Position numbers and translations under genes: made by a program
Notes under the pieces: model-generated
What the model saw: the letters and a program-made list of their open reading frames with translations, nothing else
The model's database searches: none
What the model was told of the DNA's origin: nothing
Assembly (NCBI RefSeq): GCF_003947415.1
Contig: NZ_QHKL01000001.1
Coordinates: 434,001-498,000, forward strand
Origin: Amycolatopsis sp. WAC 01376
GTDB lineage: Bacteria; Actinomycetota; Actinomycetes; Mycobacteriales; Pseudonocardiaceae
DNA length: 64,000 bases
Reading direction: 5' to 3'
Part shown: positions 33,121 to 41,776 of the stretch, piece by piece
Layout: each line of letters begins with the position of its first letter
How positions within the stretch are numbered: the stretch's first letter is position 1

Positions 33121-34356
33121 TCAGTACTTGCGGACCTCGATGGGCAGCTTGTTGACGACGCGTGGTTTCACCACGTCACCGAGACCCCACCGGCCGGGAC
33201 TTTCGCCCGAAATCGCCCAGGGATTGCGCAGGCCGGCAGGAGCGTCGTCGCGCACGCGGATCTCCCGGTAGCGTTCCAGGAGAAGCCGGATCGCGATCCT
33301 CGTCTCCAGTCGTGCCAGTGGCGCGCCCACACAGTGATGGATGCCCTTGCCGTACGACAGGTGCGGATTGGGCTTGCGGAGGATGTCGAACCGGTCCGGG
33401 TCGGCGAAGACGCGGTCGTCGCGGTTCGCGGTGGTCAGCCACACCAGCACGGTCGAACCGGCCGGGATCTTCTGGCCGCCGAGCTCGGTGTCCCTCGTCG
33501 TCCGCCGGGGCGAACGCGGGAACGGCGGCCGGAAGCGCACCGCCTCGTCGATCGCGGCCGGGATCAGCGCCGGGTCGGCCCGCAACTGGTCCCACACAAG
33601 AGGATTCTCGTCCAGCGCGAGCAGCGTGTTGCCCATGGCGGCGGTGGTGGTGTGGTGGCCGGCGACCACCACGTTGAGACAACCGAGGGCCTCCTCCTCG
33701 TCCAGCCGCGCTCCGTCGGCCTCGACCGTAATGAGCCTGCTGACCAGGTCGTCGCCGGGGTTTTCGCGGCGGGCGCGGAGGATCTCCAGTAAGTGCGAGT
33801 TCAACTCGCGCAACGGCTTCAACTCACGCAGCGGCGGCGCGTCGTTGTCGTTCGGCGACTCCTTCGCGGCGGAGCTCCGCACCTCGACGACGGAGTCGGA
33901 CAGCTTCCGGACGAACGCCAGGTCGTCGGCGGGAATGCCGAGCATCTCGGCCATGACCATGAACGGCAACGGGTGGGCCAGCTGTTCGATGAAGTCCCAC
34001 TGATGGCCGCCGTCATCGGCGGTATCGAGTAGCCGCGTCGTCAACTCGGCGATCCGCGGCTCCAGGTCGGCCATCATCTTCGGGGTGAGCGCCTTGCTGA
34101 CCACGCCGCGCAGCCGCCGGTGAGCCGGATTGTCCGCCCGGAGGAAGTTGCCCGTGAAGTCTTCCTCCACCGGCCCCAGCGGGGCGACTTCGGAGGAGAA
34201 GGTCACCGAGTCCATCTGCACCTGCTGAGTGACGTCGTAGCCGAGTACGTGCCACGCCTTGATTCTCTCGTCGAAATGCACGTCTCCACGTGCTCGTAAC
34301 ACGTCGAGATAGCCGAGAAGATCGGACAGCGTCGGTTCCGACTGGGTGACACCCAT
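33121..34356 (-). CDS. Cytochrome P450 with AGHHT I-helix
   Basis: A 411-residue P450. The haem loop is SYGKGIHHCVGAPLARLE, the ExxR is in DEAVRFRPPFPR, and the C-helix-side motif ADNPAHRRLR is clear. In the I-helix the usual acid of AGxE(D)T is His (VVAGHHTTTAAMG), as if proton delivery were altered or substrate-assisted. ATG 34356 lies 7 nt after the glycosyltransferase stop, so the two are co-transcribed from the promoter at 35637-35681. It probably oxidises the aglycone or sugar (inference). Confidence 0.9.
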   Translation of the reverse strand: MGVTQSEPTLSDLLGYLDVLRARGDVHFDERIKAWHVLGYDVTQQVQMDSVTFSSEVAPLGPVEEDFTGNFLRADNPAHRRLRGVVSKALTPKMMADLEPRIAELTTRLLDTADDGGHQWDFIEQLAHPLPFMVMAEMLGIPADDLAFVRKLSDSVVEVRSSAAKESPNDNDAPPLRELKPLRELNSHLLEILRARRENPGDDLVSRLITVEADGARLDEEEALGCLNVVVAGHHTTTAAMGNTLLALDENPLVWDQLRADPALIPAAIDEAVRFRPPFPRSPRRTTRDTELGGQKIPAGSTVLVWLTTANRDDRVFADPDRFDILRKPNPHLSYGKGIHHCVGAPLARLETRIAIRLLLERYREIRVRDDAPAGLRNPWAISGESPGRWGLGDVVKPRVVNKLPIEVRKY

Positions 34357-34362
34357 GAAAAC

Positions 34363-35589
34363 TCACTCTCTTCCTACGACCCGGTGGCGCGCGCTAGCAA
34401 ACTCGGGAAGCCGGGACGCGACTTCCGTGGGGCTTGGCATGGCGGCGATCTCCTCGGCGATGGCTTTGGCCGCCTGTCCGGCATCGGTATCGGCCAGCAG
34501 TCCGCCCGCTGCCTCGGCGATGGCCGCCGCGGAGACGACGTCAGTGCGGCGGCGGTCGTCTTCCAGTTCGACTCCCTCTGGCAGCAACTGCCTCCCGGCA
34601 CCGGTGGCGGACACCGCGCCCGCCATGGCGAAGTTGTCGAACCCGACGGGCAGGAACAGTTGTGGAACCCCGGCGGCGGCAGCGGTGACGGTCGTCCCTG
34701 GGCCGCCGTGGTGTACGGCGAGGTCGACAAGTGACAGCAGTTCCCCTTGCGGCACCCAGCGTTCAAGGTGCACGTTTTCGGGAAGCACACCGAACTCGTC
34801 CAACGAAAGGTTGGGCCACGCCGCCACCACCACCTCGACGTCCAATGCCGACAACCCATCGACAGCGGCACGCAGGGCGGCGACGGTGCCCAGCACCGTC
34901 CCCAATGTCAGATAGACCAACGGGCGTTTCCGCTCGGCCAGTGCGATCTTCGGTAGCTCACCGGGTTCACTGAACGGCACCAGGCGCAGCGGCACCCGTT
35001 CCGGACGAGCCAAGAACGACGTTTCCTGCAGCGAGGAAGGGAAGACGTCCAGGTACGGGTCACCCAGGAGGTATCGCCCTTCGGGCACCTCGACCCCGAT
35101 TTCGGCGGCGACCGCACGGAGGAGCCTCATGTCCACCTGCCGCCATCGGTCTTCTCGGTCGACCGCGTCCGCTCGGGAGTTGGCGTGACATACCGCGGGA
35201 ATGTCCAGGCGATGCGCCGCGAGCCCGGCTCCCGGGTTGCCCGCTTCGTACACCACCAGGTCTGGCCGCTCCGCCCGCAGCACGGGCATCAGGTCGGCGG
35301 CGAACCGGCGGGGTAACAGCTCACTGAACGCCCGGACCGCGGGATCGAGCAAACCACGCCACGGTAGGTCGCCGGCCTCCCTGTCCTTGCCCGCCTGAAC
35401 GGAACTCAAGGCTTCATGGATCGGCATTCCGACCGGCACGGTACGGAATCCGAGCTCCTGTAGCAACGGATGGAATCTCTCGCCGATCGCATAAAGGACG
35501 TCATGGCCGACCTCCCGGGCAGCGAGGGCCAGCGGCAGCAACGGGTAAGCGTGACCGTAGCCGGACAGGCTGGAGAAAACGATCTTCAT
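34363..35589 (-). CDS. Macrolide-type glycosyltransferase (GT1 family)
   Basis: A 408-residue GT-B enzyme. The N-terminus is MKIVFSSLSGYGHAYPLLPL with the acceptor-side His region. The nucleotide-sugar binding end is WVPQGELLSLVDLAVHHGGP followed by GTTVTAAAAGVPQLFLP, the signature of deoxysugar transferases acting on polyketides. ATG 35589 is chosen because the fold starts there; the open frame extends to 35673 without motif. It is the only glycosyltransferase in the window and the natural partner of the deoxysugar genes at 38-45 kb. It forms an operon with the P450. Confidence 0.92.
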   Translation of the reverse strand: MKIVFSSLSGYGHAYPLLPLALAAREVGHDVLYAIGERFHPLLQELGFRTVPVGMPIHEALSSVQAGKDREAGDLPWRGLLDPAVRAFSELLPRRFAADLMPVLRAERPDLVVYEAGNPGAGLAAHRLDIPAVCHANSRADAVDREDRWRQVDMRLLRAVAAEIGVEVPEGRYLLGDPYLDVFPSSLQETSFLARPERVPLRLVPFSEPGELPKIALAERKRPLVYLTLGTVLGTVAALRAAVDGLSALDVEVVVAAWPNLSLDEFGVLPENVHLERWVPQGELLSLVDLAVHHGGPGTTVTAAAAGVPQLFLPVGFDNFAMAGAVSATGAGRQLLPEGVELEDDRRRTDVVSAAAIAEAAGGLLADTDAGQAAKAIAEEIAAMPSPTEVASRLPEFASARHRVVGRE

Positions 35590-35636
35590 TTCCCGGCTTT
35601 GCCTTCCTGCCTGGAAAGATCGAACAAGACAGAGCA

Positions 35637-35681
35637 AGGCTAACCAGCAGGTGCCGCCGCCCCCATCCCTCACCTTGACTG
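35637..35681 (-). promoter_or_regulatory. RifZ-like box and -10, promoter 5 (glycosyltransferase-P450 operon)
   Basis: Minus strand CAGTC-N8-GGATG (35681-35664), GAGGGAT, 22 nt, TAGCCT (35642-35637). The 18 nt of the box are identical to promoters 6 and 7 (CAGTCAAGGTGAGGGATG). Confidence 0.75.
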
Positions 35682-35744
35682 CGCCGGACTCGCCCGCGAT
35701 GAGCGCATACGTTTGTCCATTATGGACAGACGTATGTCGTCCGC

Positions 35745-36600
35745 CTGATCACGCGAAAAGTGGCGTGATGCCAAGGTGCGTCACTGGGTGGTCGTGAGTG
35801 TTTCGGGTCGTTAGAACGACACATATTGCGAGGTAAGGCAAACGTGTCGCGTCTCGGGCGAGACGGTGGGCCGGGTGACGCGACACCGCACTCGCGTGTT
35901 CAGGCTCCGCACACCCGAGTGCGACATCCAGACACGCGAGTAACGCCGTACCGAAGTACATGAAGGCCCCCTTCCTTGCGCCTAGCGCAGGGTCCCGGCA
36001 AAGTCGCATAACCGCTGGTCGGCTCCGCCGCCATGGCGGGACAAGGCGAACGTGTCGTGGTGGAGCCGGCGGGACCGGGCTCACTCAAGGAGCCTCACCC
36101 GGCTCTTGACTGTCCACAAAGGACGCTTGTCAGAGCGCTGATGCCCGGTTTAGGGTATTTGCGTGATTTCGAGCGGGGGGGTCGTGAGTGGTAATGAGCG
36201 TTCTAACGCTCATTACCACTCACGACCCCTCGCGTAAACGTACATAGCGGCATCAATCGGACACTCGTGGACACTGAAGCCCCGCCGGCGCCGCGCGACA
36301 GTGCAGGAATAGCTGCCTGACCTGCAAGATCTCGACTTTGCCGGGACCCTGCGCCTAGCGCAAGGAAGGGGGCCTTCATGTACTTCACGACCAGCCTCCG
36401 AGGTCACAGTCGCCCCACCGTCACCAGGGACCCACATCTGACGGTAGCGAAAGCCCCTTCACTACCGTCAGAGTAGGCAAAGAGGCCCTCACTACCAGGA
36501 GAACGCCTACGCAGAAGCGGACACCGGCCCCACGCCACGACACATAACACTCACGACCCCCAACGCACAACGCGGCGAAGGGAGCCTTCACCCCACCGCC
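35745..36600. repeat. Composite intergenic repeat island C
   Basis: About 850 nt without a gene. It contains CTCGCGTG units (35880-35945) and paired GAAGGCCCCCTTCCTTGCG elements (35957-35990 and, inverted, 36350-36385). A full GTCGTGAGTGG hairpin lies at 36177-36233 (GAGTGGTAATGAGCGTT, loop, AACGCTCATTACCACTC). Other parts are a TGTCCACAAAGGACG…GGTTTAGGGTATTTGCG unit (36108-36160; also 48870-48925), a CCTACTCTGACGGTAGTGAAG-type unit (36440-36480) and a GAAGG/CCTTC end (36555-36600). Confidence 0.7.
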
Positions 36601-36610
36601 GGCGAGCGGG

Positions 36611-38161
36611 TCAGCCGATGCCGCGGGCGAAGCGGAAGAACTTGTGCGGATCGTAAGCCCGCTTGATCCGCACCAGCCGGGGGTAATTCTCGGCGTAATA
36701 GGCGGTCCGCCAGTCCGGCAGCGCCGGGTCCATGTAGTTCTGGTAACTCTCGCGCAGGGAATGCCGGTCGAGCACCGCGAAGCCGTCCGCGAGCCAGCTT
36801 TCACACGCCGCCGTGTCCTCGTCGGTGTAGGCGAAGTCGCGCAGTTCCGCGGTGAGACCGGCCAGCATCTTGGTGGTCCGGTGCACATAAGCGGTGTCCG
36901 TGCGGGCCCGCGTGTTCGCGGCGCCCCCGAGGGCTTCGAAGTACAGCATGCGGGACTGCCCGGTGCGGAAACGCGCCGGATCGGCGAGGACCGCCAGCAG
37001 GTCTTCGACGTCGGCTCGAGGCACCGCTGAGCCGAACATCCGGCACCGGGTGCGGTAGTAGTTCCAGCGAGGTGCCGTCGCCTCGGGAGTGGCGCCGACC
37101 CGGTGGCCCTGCGCGGCGGTGGGATCCGCGTAACCATAGAGCCGCGTCATGGCGTGCTGAGCCGGCAACTCCCAGACGGACCGGTTGAGCGGCGTCACGC
37201 CGGTCGCCGCGACCAGTTCGTCGATGCGGCGGTTGAGCTCGTCCATGGTGCTGTACCAGGTGCCCGAGACGGTCACCATCGTGCTGGGTGAGGGCGGGCT
37301 CGCGGTGCGGGCCATCAGGACCGACGAAAGATCGTCGGGAGCCGTGTTCACCCACTGCTGCCAATTCTCGATCAGCGCGGCCGTGTCGGCTCCTGACCAG
37401 ATGAGCCGGTAGCCGACCAAACTGTTGCGCGGCACCGGTTCCAGCGTGTACTTGGTGACGACGCCATAGTTGCCGCCGCCATTGCCGCGCAACGCCCAGT
37501 AAAGATCGGGATTCTCCTGGGCCGAGGCCCGCACGACGCGCCTGTCCGCCAGCACCACCTCGGCCGAAACCAGCCGGTCGCAGGCCATCCCGTATTTGCG
37601 AGTCTGGTGACCGATACCGCCGCCCTGGATGTAACCGCCGGAACCCACCGTCGGGCACAGGCCACTGACGAGTGCCAGCCCATAGGGGGCCAGGGCGGCC
37701 AGCGCGCCGGCCTGCTGGGTGCCCGCGCCGATCGTGACGTGCGTTCCGTCGATGGTGACCTGGTTCAGCCGGGAGACGTCCAGGATCATGCCCTTTGTCG
37801 TCGAATAGCCCCCGAAACTGTGCCTCCCGCTGCGGGGAACGGTGTGCACCCCGTTGTCCTGGGCGAACGCGATGACGGTCTGGATGTCCTTTGTGCTTTC
37901 GCAGTAGGCGACGGCCATCGGATTGGTGTTGTCGAATTGGCTGAGCGCCTGCTCGCGGGCCTGCCCGTAGCCCGGATCCGACGGCAGGACGAGGTCACCG
38001 TCGAGGTGACGCCCCAGCGAGTTCCAGTCGACCGTGCCGCCACCGCGCCCGGCGGTGCCGGCGGCGGCGGATCCGGTCGAACCGAGGACGCCGGCCACGG
38101 CACCGACCGCGGACGTGGCAGCGAGGCCGAGAACACTACGGCGAGTGAAGTTTCCTGTCAC
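36611..38161 (-). CDS. Tat-exported berberine-bridge-type FAD oxidoreductase (bicovalent flavin)
   Basis: A 516-residue enzyme. A twin-arginine signal (FTRRSVLGLAATSAVGAVAG, residues ~4-25) indicates export in folded form. The FAD-binding PCMH-type domain has the His for 8-alpha linkage (PRSGRHSFGGYS) and the Cys for the 6-S linkage (VSGLCPTVGSGGYIQGGGIG), hence bicovalent FAD. The C-terminal BBE segment (YQNYMDPALPDWRTAYYAEN, then YDPHKFFRFARGIG) is complete. It typically oxidises alcohols, hemiacetals or sugars with O2, often as a late, extracytoplasmic step in antibiotic pathways. GTG 38161 is chosen because of GGGGGAC upstream and the Tat motif position; the frame reaches 38224. Confidence 0.9.
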   Translation of the reverse strand: MTGNFTRRSVLGLAATSAVGAVAGVLGSTGSAAAGTAGRGGGTVDWNSLGRHLDGDLVLPSDPGYGQAREQALSQFDNTNPMAVAYCESTKDIQTVIAFAQDNGVHTVPRSGRHSFGGYSTTKGMILDVSRLNQVTIDGTHVTIGAGTQQAGALAALAPYGLALVSGLCPTVGSGGYIQGGGIGHQTRKYGMACDRLVSAEVVLADRRVVRASAQENPDLYWALRGNGGGNYGVVTKYTLEPVPRNSLVGYRLIWSGADTAALIENWQQWVNTAPDDLSSVLMARTASPPSPSTMVTVSGTWYSTMDELNRRIDELVAATGVTPLNRSVWELPAQHAMTRLYGYADPTAAQGHRVGATPEATAPRWNYYRTRCRMFGSAVPRADVEDLLAVLADPARFRTGQSRMLYFEALGGAANTRARTDTAYVHRTTKMLAGLTAELRDFAYTDEDTAACESWLADGFAVLDRHSLRESYQNYMDPALPDWRTAYYAENYPRLVRIKRAYDPHKFFRFARGIG

Positions 38162-38314
38162 AGTAAGTCCCCCAGACGAGTGATCGTTGCTGCGATTCTT
38201 ATCCGGTGAGTAACCGATGCGCAAGGACGCCGAGGGGCTGACCGACGGCCGAAGGCGGACAACTACTCACTCGACCGGCTGCCGGACCCGCCACGGCGGG
38301 TGTAGGAAAGAGCC

Positions 38315-38422
38315 ATGAAATTCCGCGTACTCGGTCCGTTCGAGAGTCGACGTGGGGCAAGCCGACCGCGCGCCGGCGGCACGGCAGGCGGGGCGGCATC
38401 GGCGAAGGAGACGCGGTCATGA
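38315..38422 (+). pseudogene. SARP regulator N-terminal stub (35 codons)
   Basis: An ATG with a good ribosome site (GTAGGAAAG) starts MKFRVLGPFESRRG, the hallmark opening of SARP-type (AfsR/DnrI) activators. The frame then drifts into low-complexity Ala/Gly/Arg and ends with TGA overlapping the ATG of the methyltransferase gene (ATGA). It looks like the deleted remains of a pathway activator that now serves as a translated leader for the methyltransferase. Confidence 0.5.
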
Positions 38423-39345
38423 CCGAGCAGGCGCACCGGCGATACGGCCCGAGCGCGCAGTGGTTGCACATCAACGACGCGCATATCACCGAGGAGGCCG
38501 TGGCCGACCTCGCCGGGTTCAAGTCGAACGGCGTCAATTTCAAGCTGGCGCTGTGGAATCCGCGACCCAACGGCGTGCGATACCTGAAAGCGCTCACGTT
38601 CGCACTGGGCATGCGACTCAGCCCCGCCAACAGGGAAAGGCTGCGCCGCACGCGCAACCGTGAGGTCGGCGACCCCTATTCAGTGCGTTGCGACGGCGAA
38701 TCAGTGTGCCTCGACTACTTGCAGGCGGTGCACGAGGTCGAGTTCATGGCGGCGAACCTGCCCCTCGACGGCGCACGGATCGTGGAGATCGGCGCCGGCT
38801 ACGGCCGGACCTGCCACACCCTGCTGTCCAACCACGAGGTCGCCGGATACACGATCGTCGACCTGCCGAACACCCTGGCGCTGTCGCGCCGGTACCTGCG
38901 GACCGTCCTGGAGCCGGAACAGTTCGCGAAGATCCGTTTCGTGGGTATCGACGAGGTGGACGAGCAAGTGCGCGGTGCCCGCTTCGATCTGTGCGTGAAC
39001 GTCGACTCGTTCGCCGAGATGAATCCCGGCACCGTGCGGGACTATCTCGGGCTCATCGACGCGACCTGCACGCATTTCTACGTCAACAACCCGGTCGGCA
39101 AATACCTCGACAAGACGCTGGACGGCCACTCGCAGGGGACCGCGGTGGTGGAGCTGGCGCTGAGCACCGGGTTGCTGCGCGACGTCATCGACATCCACGA
39201 CAGCGAGGCGGTACTGGAGAAGGTGCCCGCTTTCGTGTCCGCGTACCGGCCAGGCGAACGGTGGCAGTGCGTGGCAAAGGAACGCTCGGTGTCGTGGAGC
39301 TATTACTGGCAGGCCCTGTACCGCGCCGCCCCGGTGCCGCGGTGA
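38419..39345 (+). CDS. Putative sugar O-methyltransferase
   Basis: A 308-residue SAM-dependent methyltransferase of the 'putative sugar O-methyltransferase' family. It has the SAM-binding motif I RIVEIGAGYGRTCHTLL, the acidic end of strand 2 (TIVDLPNTLALSR), and the later segment CVNVDSFAEMNPGTVRDYL. It probably methylates a hydroxyl of the deoxysugar, as in 4-O-methylated nitrosugars. It starts in an ATGA overlap with the SARP stub. Its own stop overlaps the GTG of the ketoreductase gene, so the two are coupled. Confidence 0.82.
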   Translation: MTEQAHRRYGPSAQWLHINDAHITEEAVADLAGFKSNGVNFKLALWNPRPNGVRYLKALTFALGMRLSPANRERLRRTRNREVGDPYSVRCDGESVCLDYLQAVHEVEFMAANLPLDGARIVEIGAGYGRTCHTLLSNHEVAGYTIVDLPNTLALSRRYLRTVLEPEQFAKIRFVGIDEVDEQVRGARFDLCVNVDSFAEMNPGTVRDYLGLIDATCTHFYVNNPVGKYLDKTLDGHSQGTAVVELALSTGLLRDVIDIHDSEAVLEKVPAFVSAYRPGERWQCVAKERSVSWSYYWQALYRAAPVPR

Positions 39346-40331
39346 ACGCCGACGGTGACGGCGGGGACCGGCCGCTGATCGCGGTGCTGGGTGGTTCGGG
39401 CTTCGTCGGCGCCGCGGTGGTCGAAACCCTTGCCCGGCAACCGATCCGGCTCCGTACGGTCGGCCGTCGGCCGCAGCCGGTGCCGCCCGGCGCCGTGGCT
39501 GAAATCGAGGTGCTGACCGCCGACCTCACGGTTCGCGCGGACCTCGAAGCCGCTGTGGCCGGCGCGGACACGGTGGTCCATCTGCTGATGCACACCGCCG
39601 ACTGGCGTGAGGCCGACGGCAACCTGACCGCCGAACAGGTGAACGTCGGCGTGCTGCGCGAACTCGTCGAGCTGCTCGGGGAGCGCCGCCGGCCGCCGAC
39701 GATCGTGTTCGCGGGCTCCACTTCGCAGGCCGGTCTGCCGGAGCGGATACCCCTCGACGGCACCGAACCCGACCGGCCCACGACCGCCTACGACCGGCAG
39801 AAGCAGGCAGCGGAGCAGGTGCTCAAGGCGGCCACCGCCGCCAAGCTGGTCCGCGGCGTTTCCTTGCGGCTGCCCACCGTGTACGGGGACAGCCCGCGGG
39901 GGCGGCTGAACGGCCGCGGCGTGGTCTCCACCATGGTGCGCAAGGCTTTCGCCGGCGAGGAGCTCACGCTGTGGAACGACGGCACCGTCGAACGCGACCT
40001 GCTCTATGTGCACGACGCCGCGAACGCCTTCCTCGCCGGGATCGACCACGCGGACGTGCTCGCCGGCGGGCACTGGCTGGTCGGCACCGGGCGCGGGGTG
40101 CCACTGGGCGACGTGCTGCGCACGATCGCCGAACTGGTCGGCGCCCGCCTCGGACGGCCGCCGGTACCCGTCGTCTGCGTACCGCCACCCGATCTCGCCA
40201 CGGCCACCGACATGCACAGCGTCGTGATCGACTCGTCGAGGTTCCGGGCCGCCACCGGCTGGCGCCCCCGGGTGCCGTTGCACACCGCACTGCGGCGTTG
40301 CGTCGACGCGTTCGCCGAGAACGCCGGATAG
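39342..40331 (+). CDS. NDP-4-keto-6-deoxyhexose 4-ketoreductase
   Basis: A 329-residue extended SDR. The Rossmann motif is IAVLGGSGFVGAAVVETLA, the catalytic YxxxK is in TTAYDRQKQAAEQVL, and the substrate-side segment is RGVSLRLPTVYGDSPRGRLN. It is of the type that reduces the C-4 ketone late in dTDP-deoxysugar pathways (EvaE/UrdR-like). GTG 39342 overlaps the methyltransferase stop (GTGA). It is convergent with the 2,3-dehydratase gene; the stops are only 7 nt apart. Stereochemistry at C-4 cannot be read from the sequence. Confidence 0.87.
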   Translation: MNADGDGGDRPLIAVLGGSGFVGAAVVETLARQPIRLRTVGRRPQPVPPGAVAEIEVLTADLTVRADLEAAVAGADTVVHLLMHTADWREADGNLTAEQVNVGVLRELVELLGERRRPPTIVFAGSTSQAGLPERIPLDGTEPDRPTTAYDRQKQAAEQVLKAATAAKLVRGVSLRLPTVYGDSPRGRLNGRGVVSTMVRKAFAGEELTLWNDGTVERDLLYVHDAANAFLAGIDHADVLAGGHWLVGTGRGVPLGDVLRTIAELVGARLGRPPVPVVCVPPPDLATATDMHSVVIDSSRFRAATGWRPRVPLHTALRRCVDAFAENAG

Positions 40332-40338
40332 CGCGGGC

Positions 40339-41715
40339 CTACAGCAGCCCGTTCAGCAAGCCGACGACCGCGAGCAGCGTACGTGCCTGCATGTTGAGGT
40401 AATGCCCGTGCCGGGCAAGCGAATTCAGCTGGCCGGGGGTCACCCAGGCGTACCCGGGCGGCGGCTCGGCGCCCACCTCGGTTTCGTCGGCCTCCACGAG
40501 CAGGTATCGGCTGACGGCGTTGAAGAAACGGCCACCCTCGTCGGAATGCACCGCGGCGTACCGGATCCGGTCCGCCCCGGCACGGCGCACCAGGTCGAAG
40601 AACCGCGGCCGCTCCTCCTCCGGCAGGTGGGCGTAGTTCTCCGGGGTGCACTGCACCGTCGGTCCGAGTTCGACGGTGTCGAGGAGACCACCCTCGGCCC
40701 TGGCATGGGCGAGCAGATGCGGCACCCCGCCGAAGCGGCGGACCAGGAACGCGCAGAGACCCAGACCGACCGGCTCGAACAGCGGCTGCATCCACGAGGT
40801 CACTTCACGGTTCCCTGCCTCGACGGACACCCCGCCGACCCGGAAATACCGGTTCGCGACATGCTGGATGTCGTCCTCGGTGTGTACCCAGTCGTCGACC
40901 TTGGCGAGCGGCACGCGCCGGGCCCGCACGTCGTGCCGGGCCCGCTCGTTGGTGAACCACGACAGCACGTCCGTGTCGGAGCGCACCGCGCCCGGCTCGG
41001 CGGGCGCCGTCGGGGCGCAGGCAAGGACACTGCGTGCGTCCATGTTCACCACGTTGTCGCGGTGCAGCAGCTTGCCGATCTGCCCGAGAGTGAGCCAGCA
41101 GAAGTCGTCGTGCGGTGGCACGTCGTCGAAGGTCTCGATGATCATGTTGCGGTTGGATTTGCACAGGAACCAGGAGCCGTGCTCCGACTGGAGCACGTCG
41201 GCGAGCACCCGGCCCCGGCCCGGCCGGGTGAAGTACTCGAGGTACCTCACGTCGGCGCCCCGGTGCACGCCGGTGTAGTTGCTGTGCGTGGCCTGCACTG
41301 TCGGCGAGAGCTGCAACAGGCCAGGATTGCCCGGCTCCATCTTGGCCTGCATCAGGAAATGCAGGACGCCGTCGAACTCCTTGGCCAGGATGCCGAGGAT
41401 CCCCACTTCGGGTTGCACGATGATCGGCTGCTGCCACTCGCGGCCGTCGATCACGACGTGCAGCCCCTCCACGCTGAAGAACCGCCCGCTGCGGTGCACG
41501 ATGTTGCCGCTGTCCGAATCGGACGACCAGTCCTTGATCTCTCCGAGCGGCACCCGCTCGACGATGAAGCGGTGCGCCCGGCGGCGCCCAGCGCGACAGG
41601 CGTCGAAGTCCTCGGTCCGCATGTCCGTGCCGGTGGCGGCCGCCCGCCGGGAACGCGCGAGCCGTGCGGGCAGCCGGGTGTCATCCCGTGCCGCCAACTG
41701 CGTTGCGATCACCAT
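40339..41715 (-). CDS. NDP-hexose 2,3-dehydratase
   Basis: A 458-residue enzyme built of two homologous halves, as in EvaA/TylCVI/DnmT. Each half has the motif set WxxxS…G.FFxV.G (SGRFFSVEGLHV, NRYFRVGGVSV), QP…G.LG.L (IIVQPEVGILGILAKEFDGV; LFEPVGLGLCAFLVRRFGGV) and the GPTVQxTxxNY stretch (SPTVQATHSNYT, GPTVQCTPENYA). It removes water from NDP-4-keto-6-deoxyglucose, the first step to 2-deoxysugars. It is the last gene of the four-gene minus-strand sugar operon, 61 nt after the nitrososynthase stop. Confidence 0.93.
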   Translation of the reverse strand: MVIATQLAARDDTRLPARLARSRRAAATGTDMRTEDFDACRAGRRRAHRFIVERVPLGEIKDWSSDSDSGNIVHRSGRFFSVEGLHVVIDGREWQQPIIVQPEVGILGILAKEFDGVLHFLMQAKMEPGNPGLLQLSPTVQATHSNYTGVHRGADVRYLEYFTRPGRGRVLADVLQSEHGSWFLCKSNRNMIIETFDDVPPHDDFCWLTLGQIGKLLHRDNVVNMDARSVLACAPTAPAEPGAVRSDTDVLSWFTNERARHDVRARRVPLAKVDDWVHTEDDIQHVANRYFRVGGVSVEAGNREVTSWMQPLFEPVGLGLCAFLVRRFGGVPHLLAHARAEGGLLDTVELGPTVQCTPENYAHLPEEERPRFFDLVRRAGADRIRYAAVHSDEGGRFFNAVSRYLLVEADETEVGAEPPPGYAWVTPGQLNSLARHGHYLNMQARTLLAVVGLLNGLL

Positions 41716-41776
41716 CTTGGATCCCCTTCGAGACGACGCCGGGCACCGGACTGCGCGACGCGTGGTGTCCTGCCCT

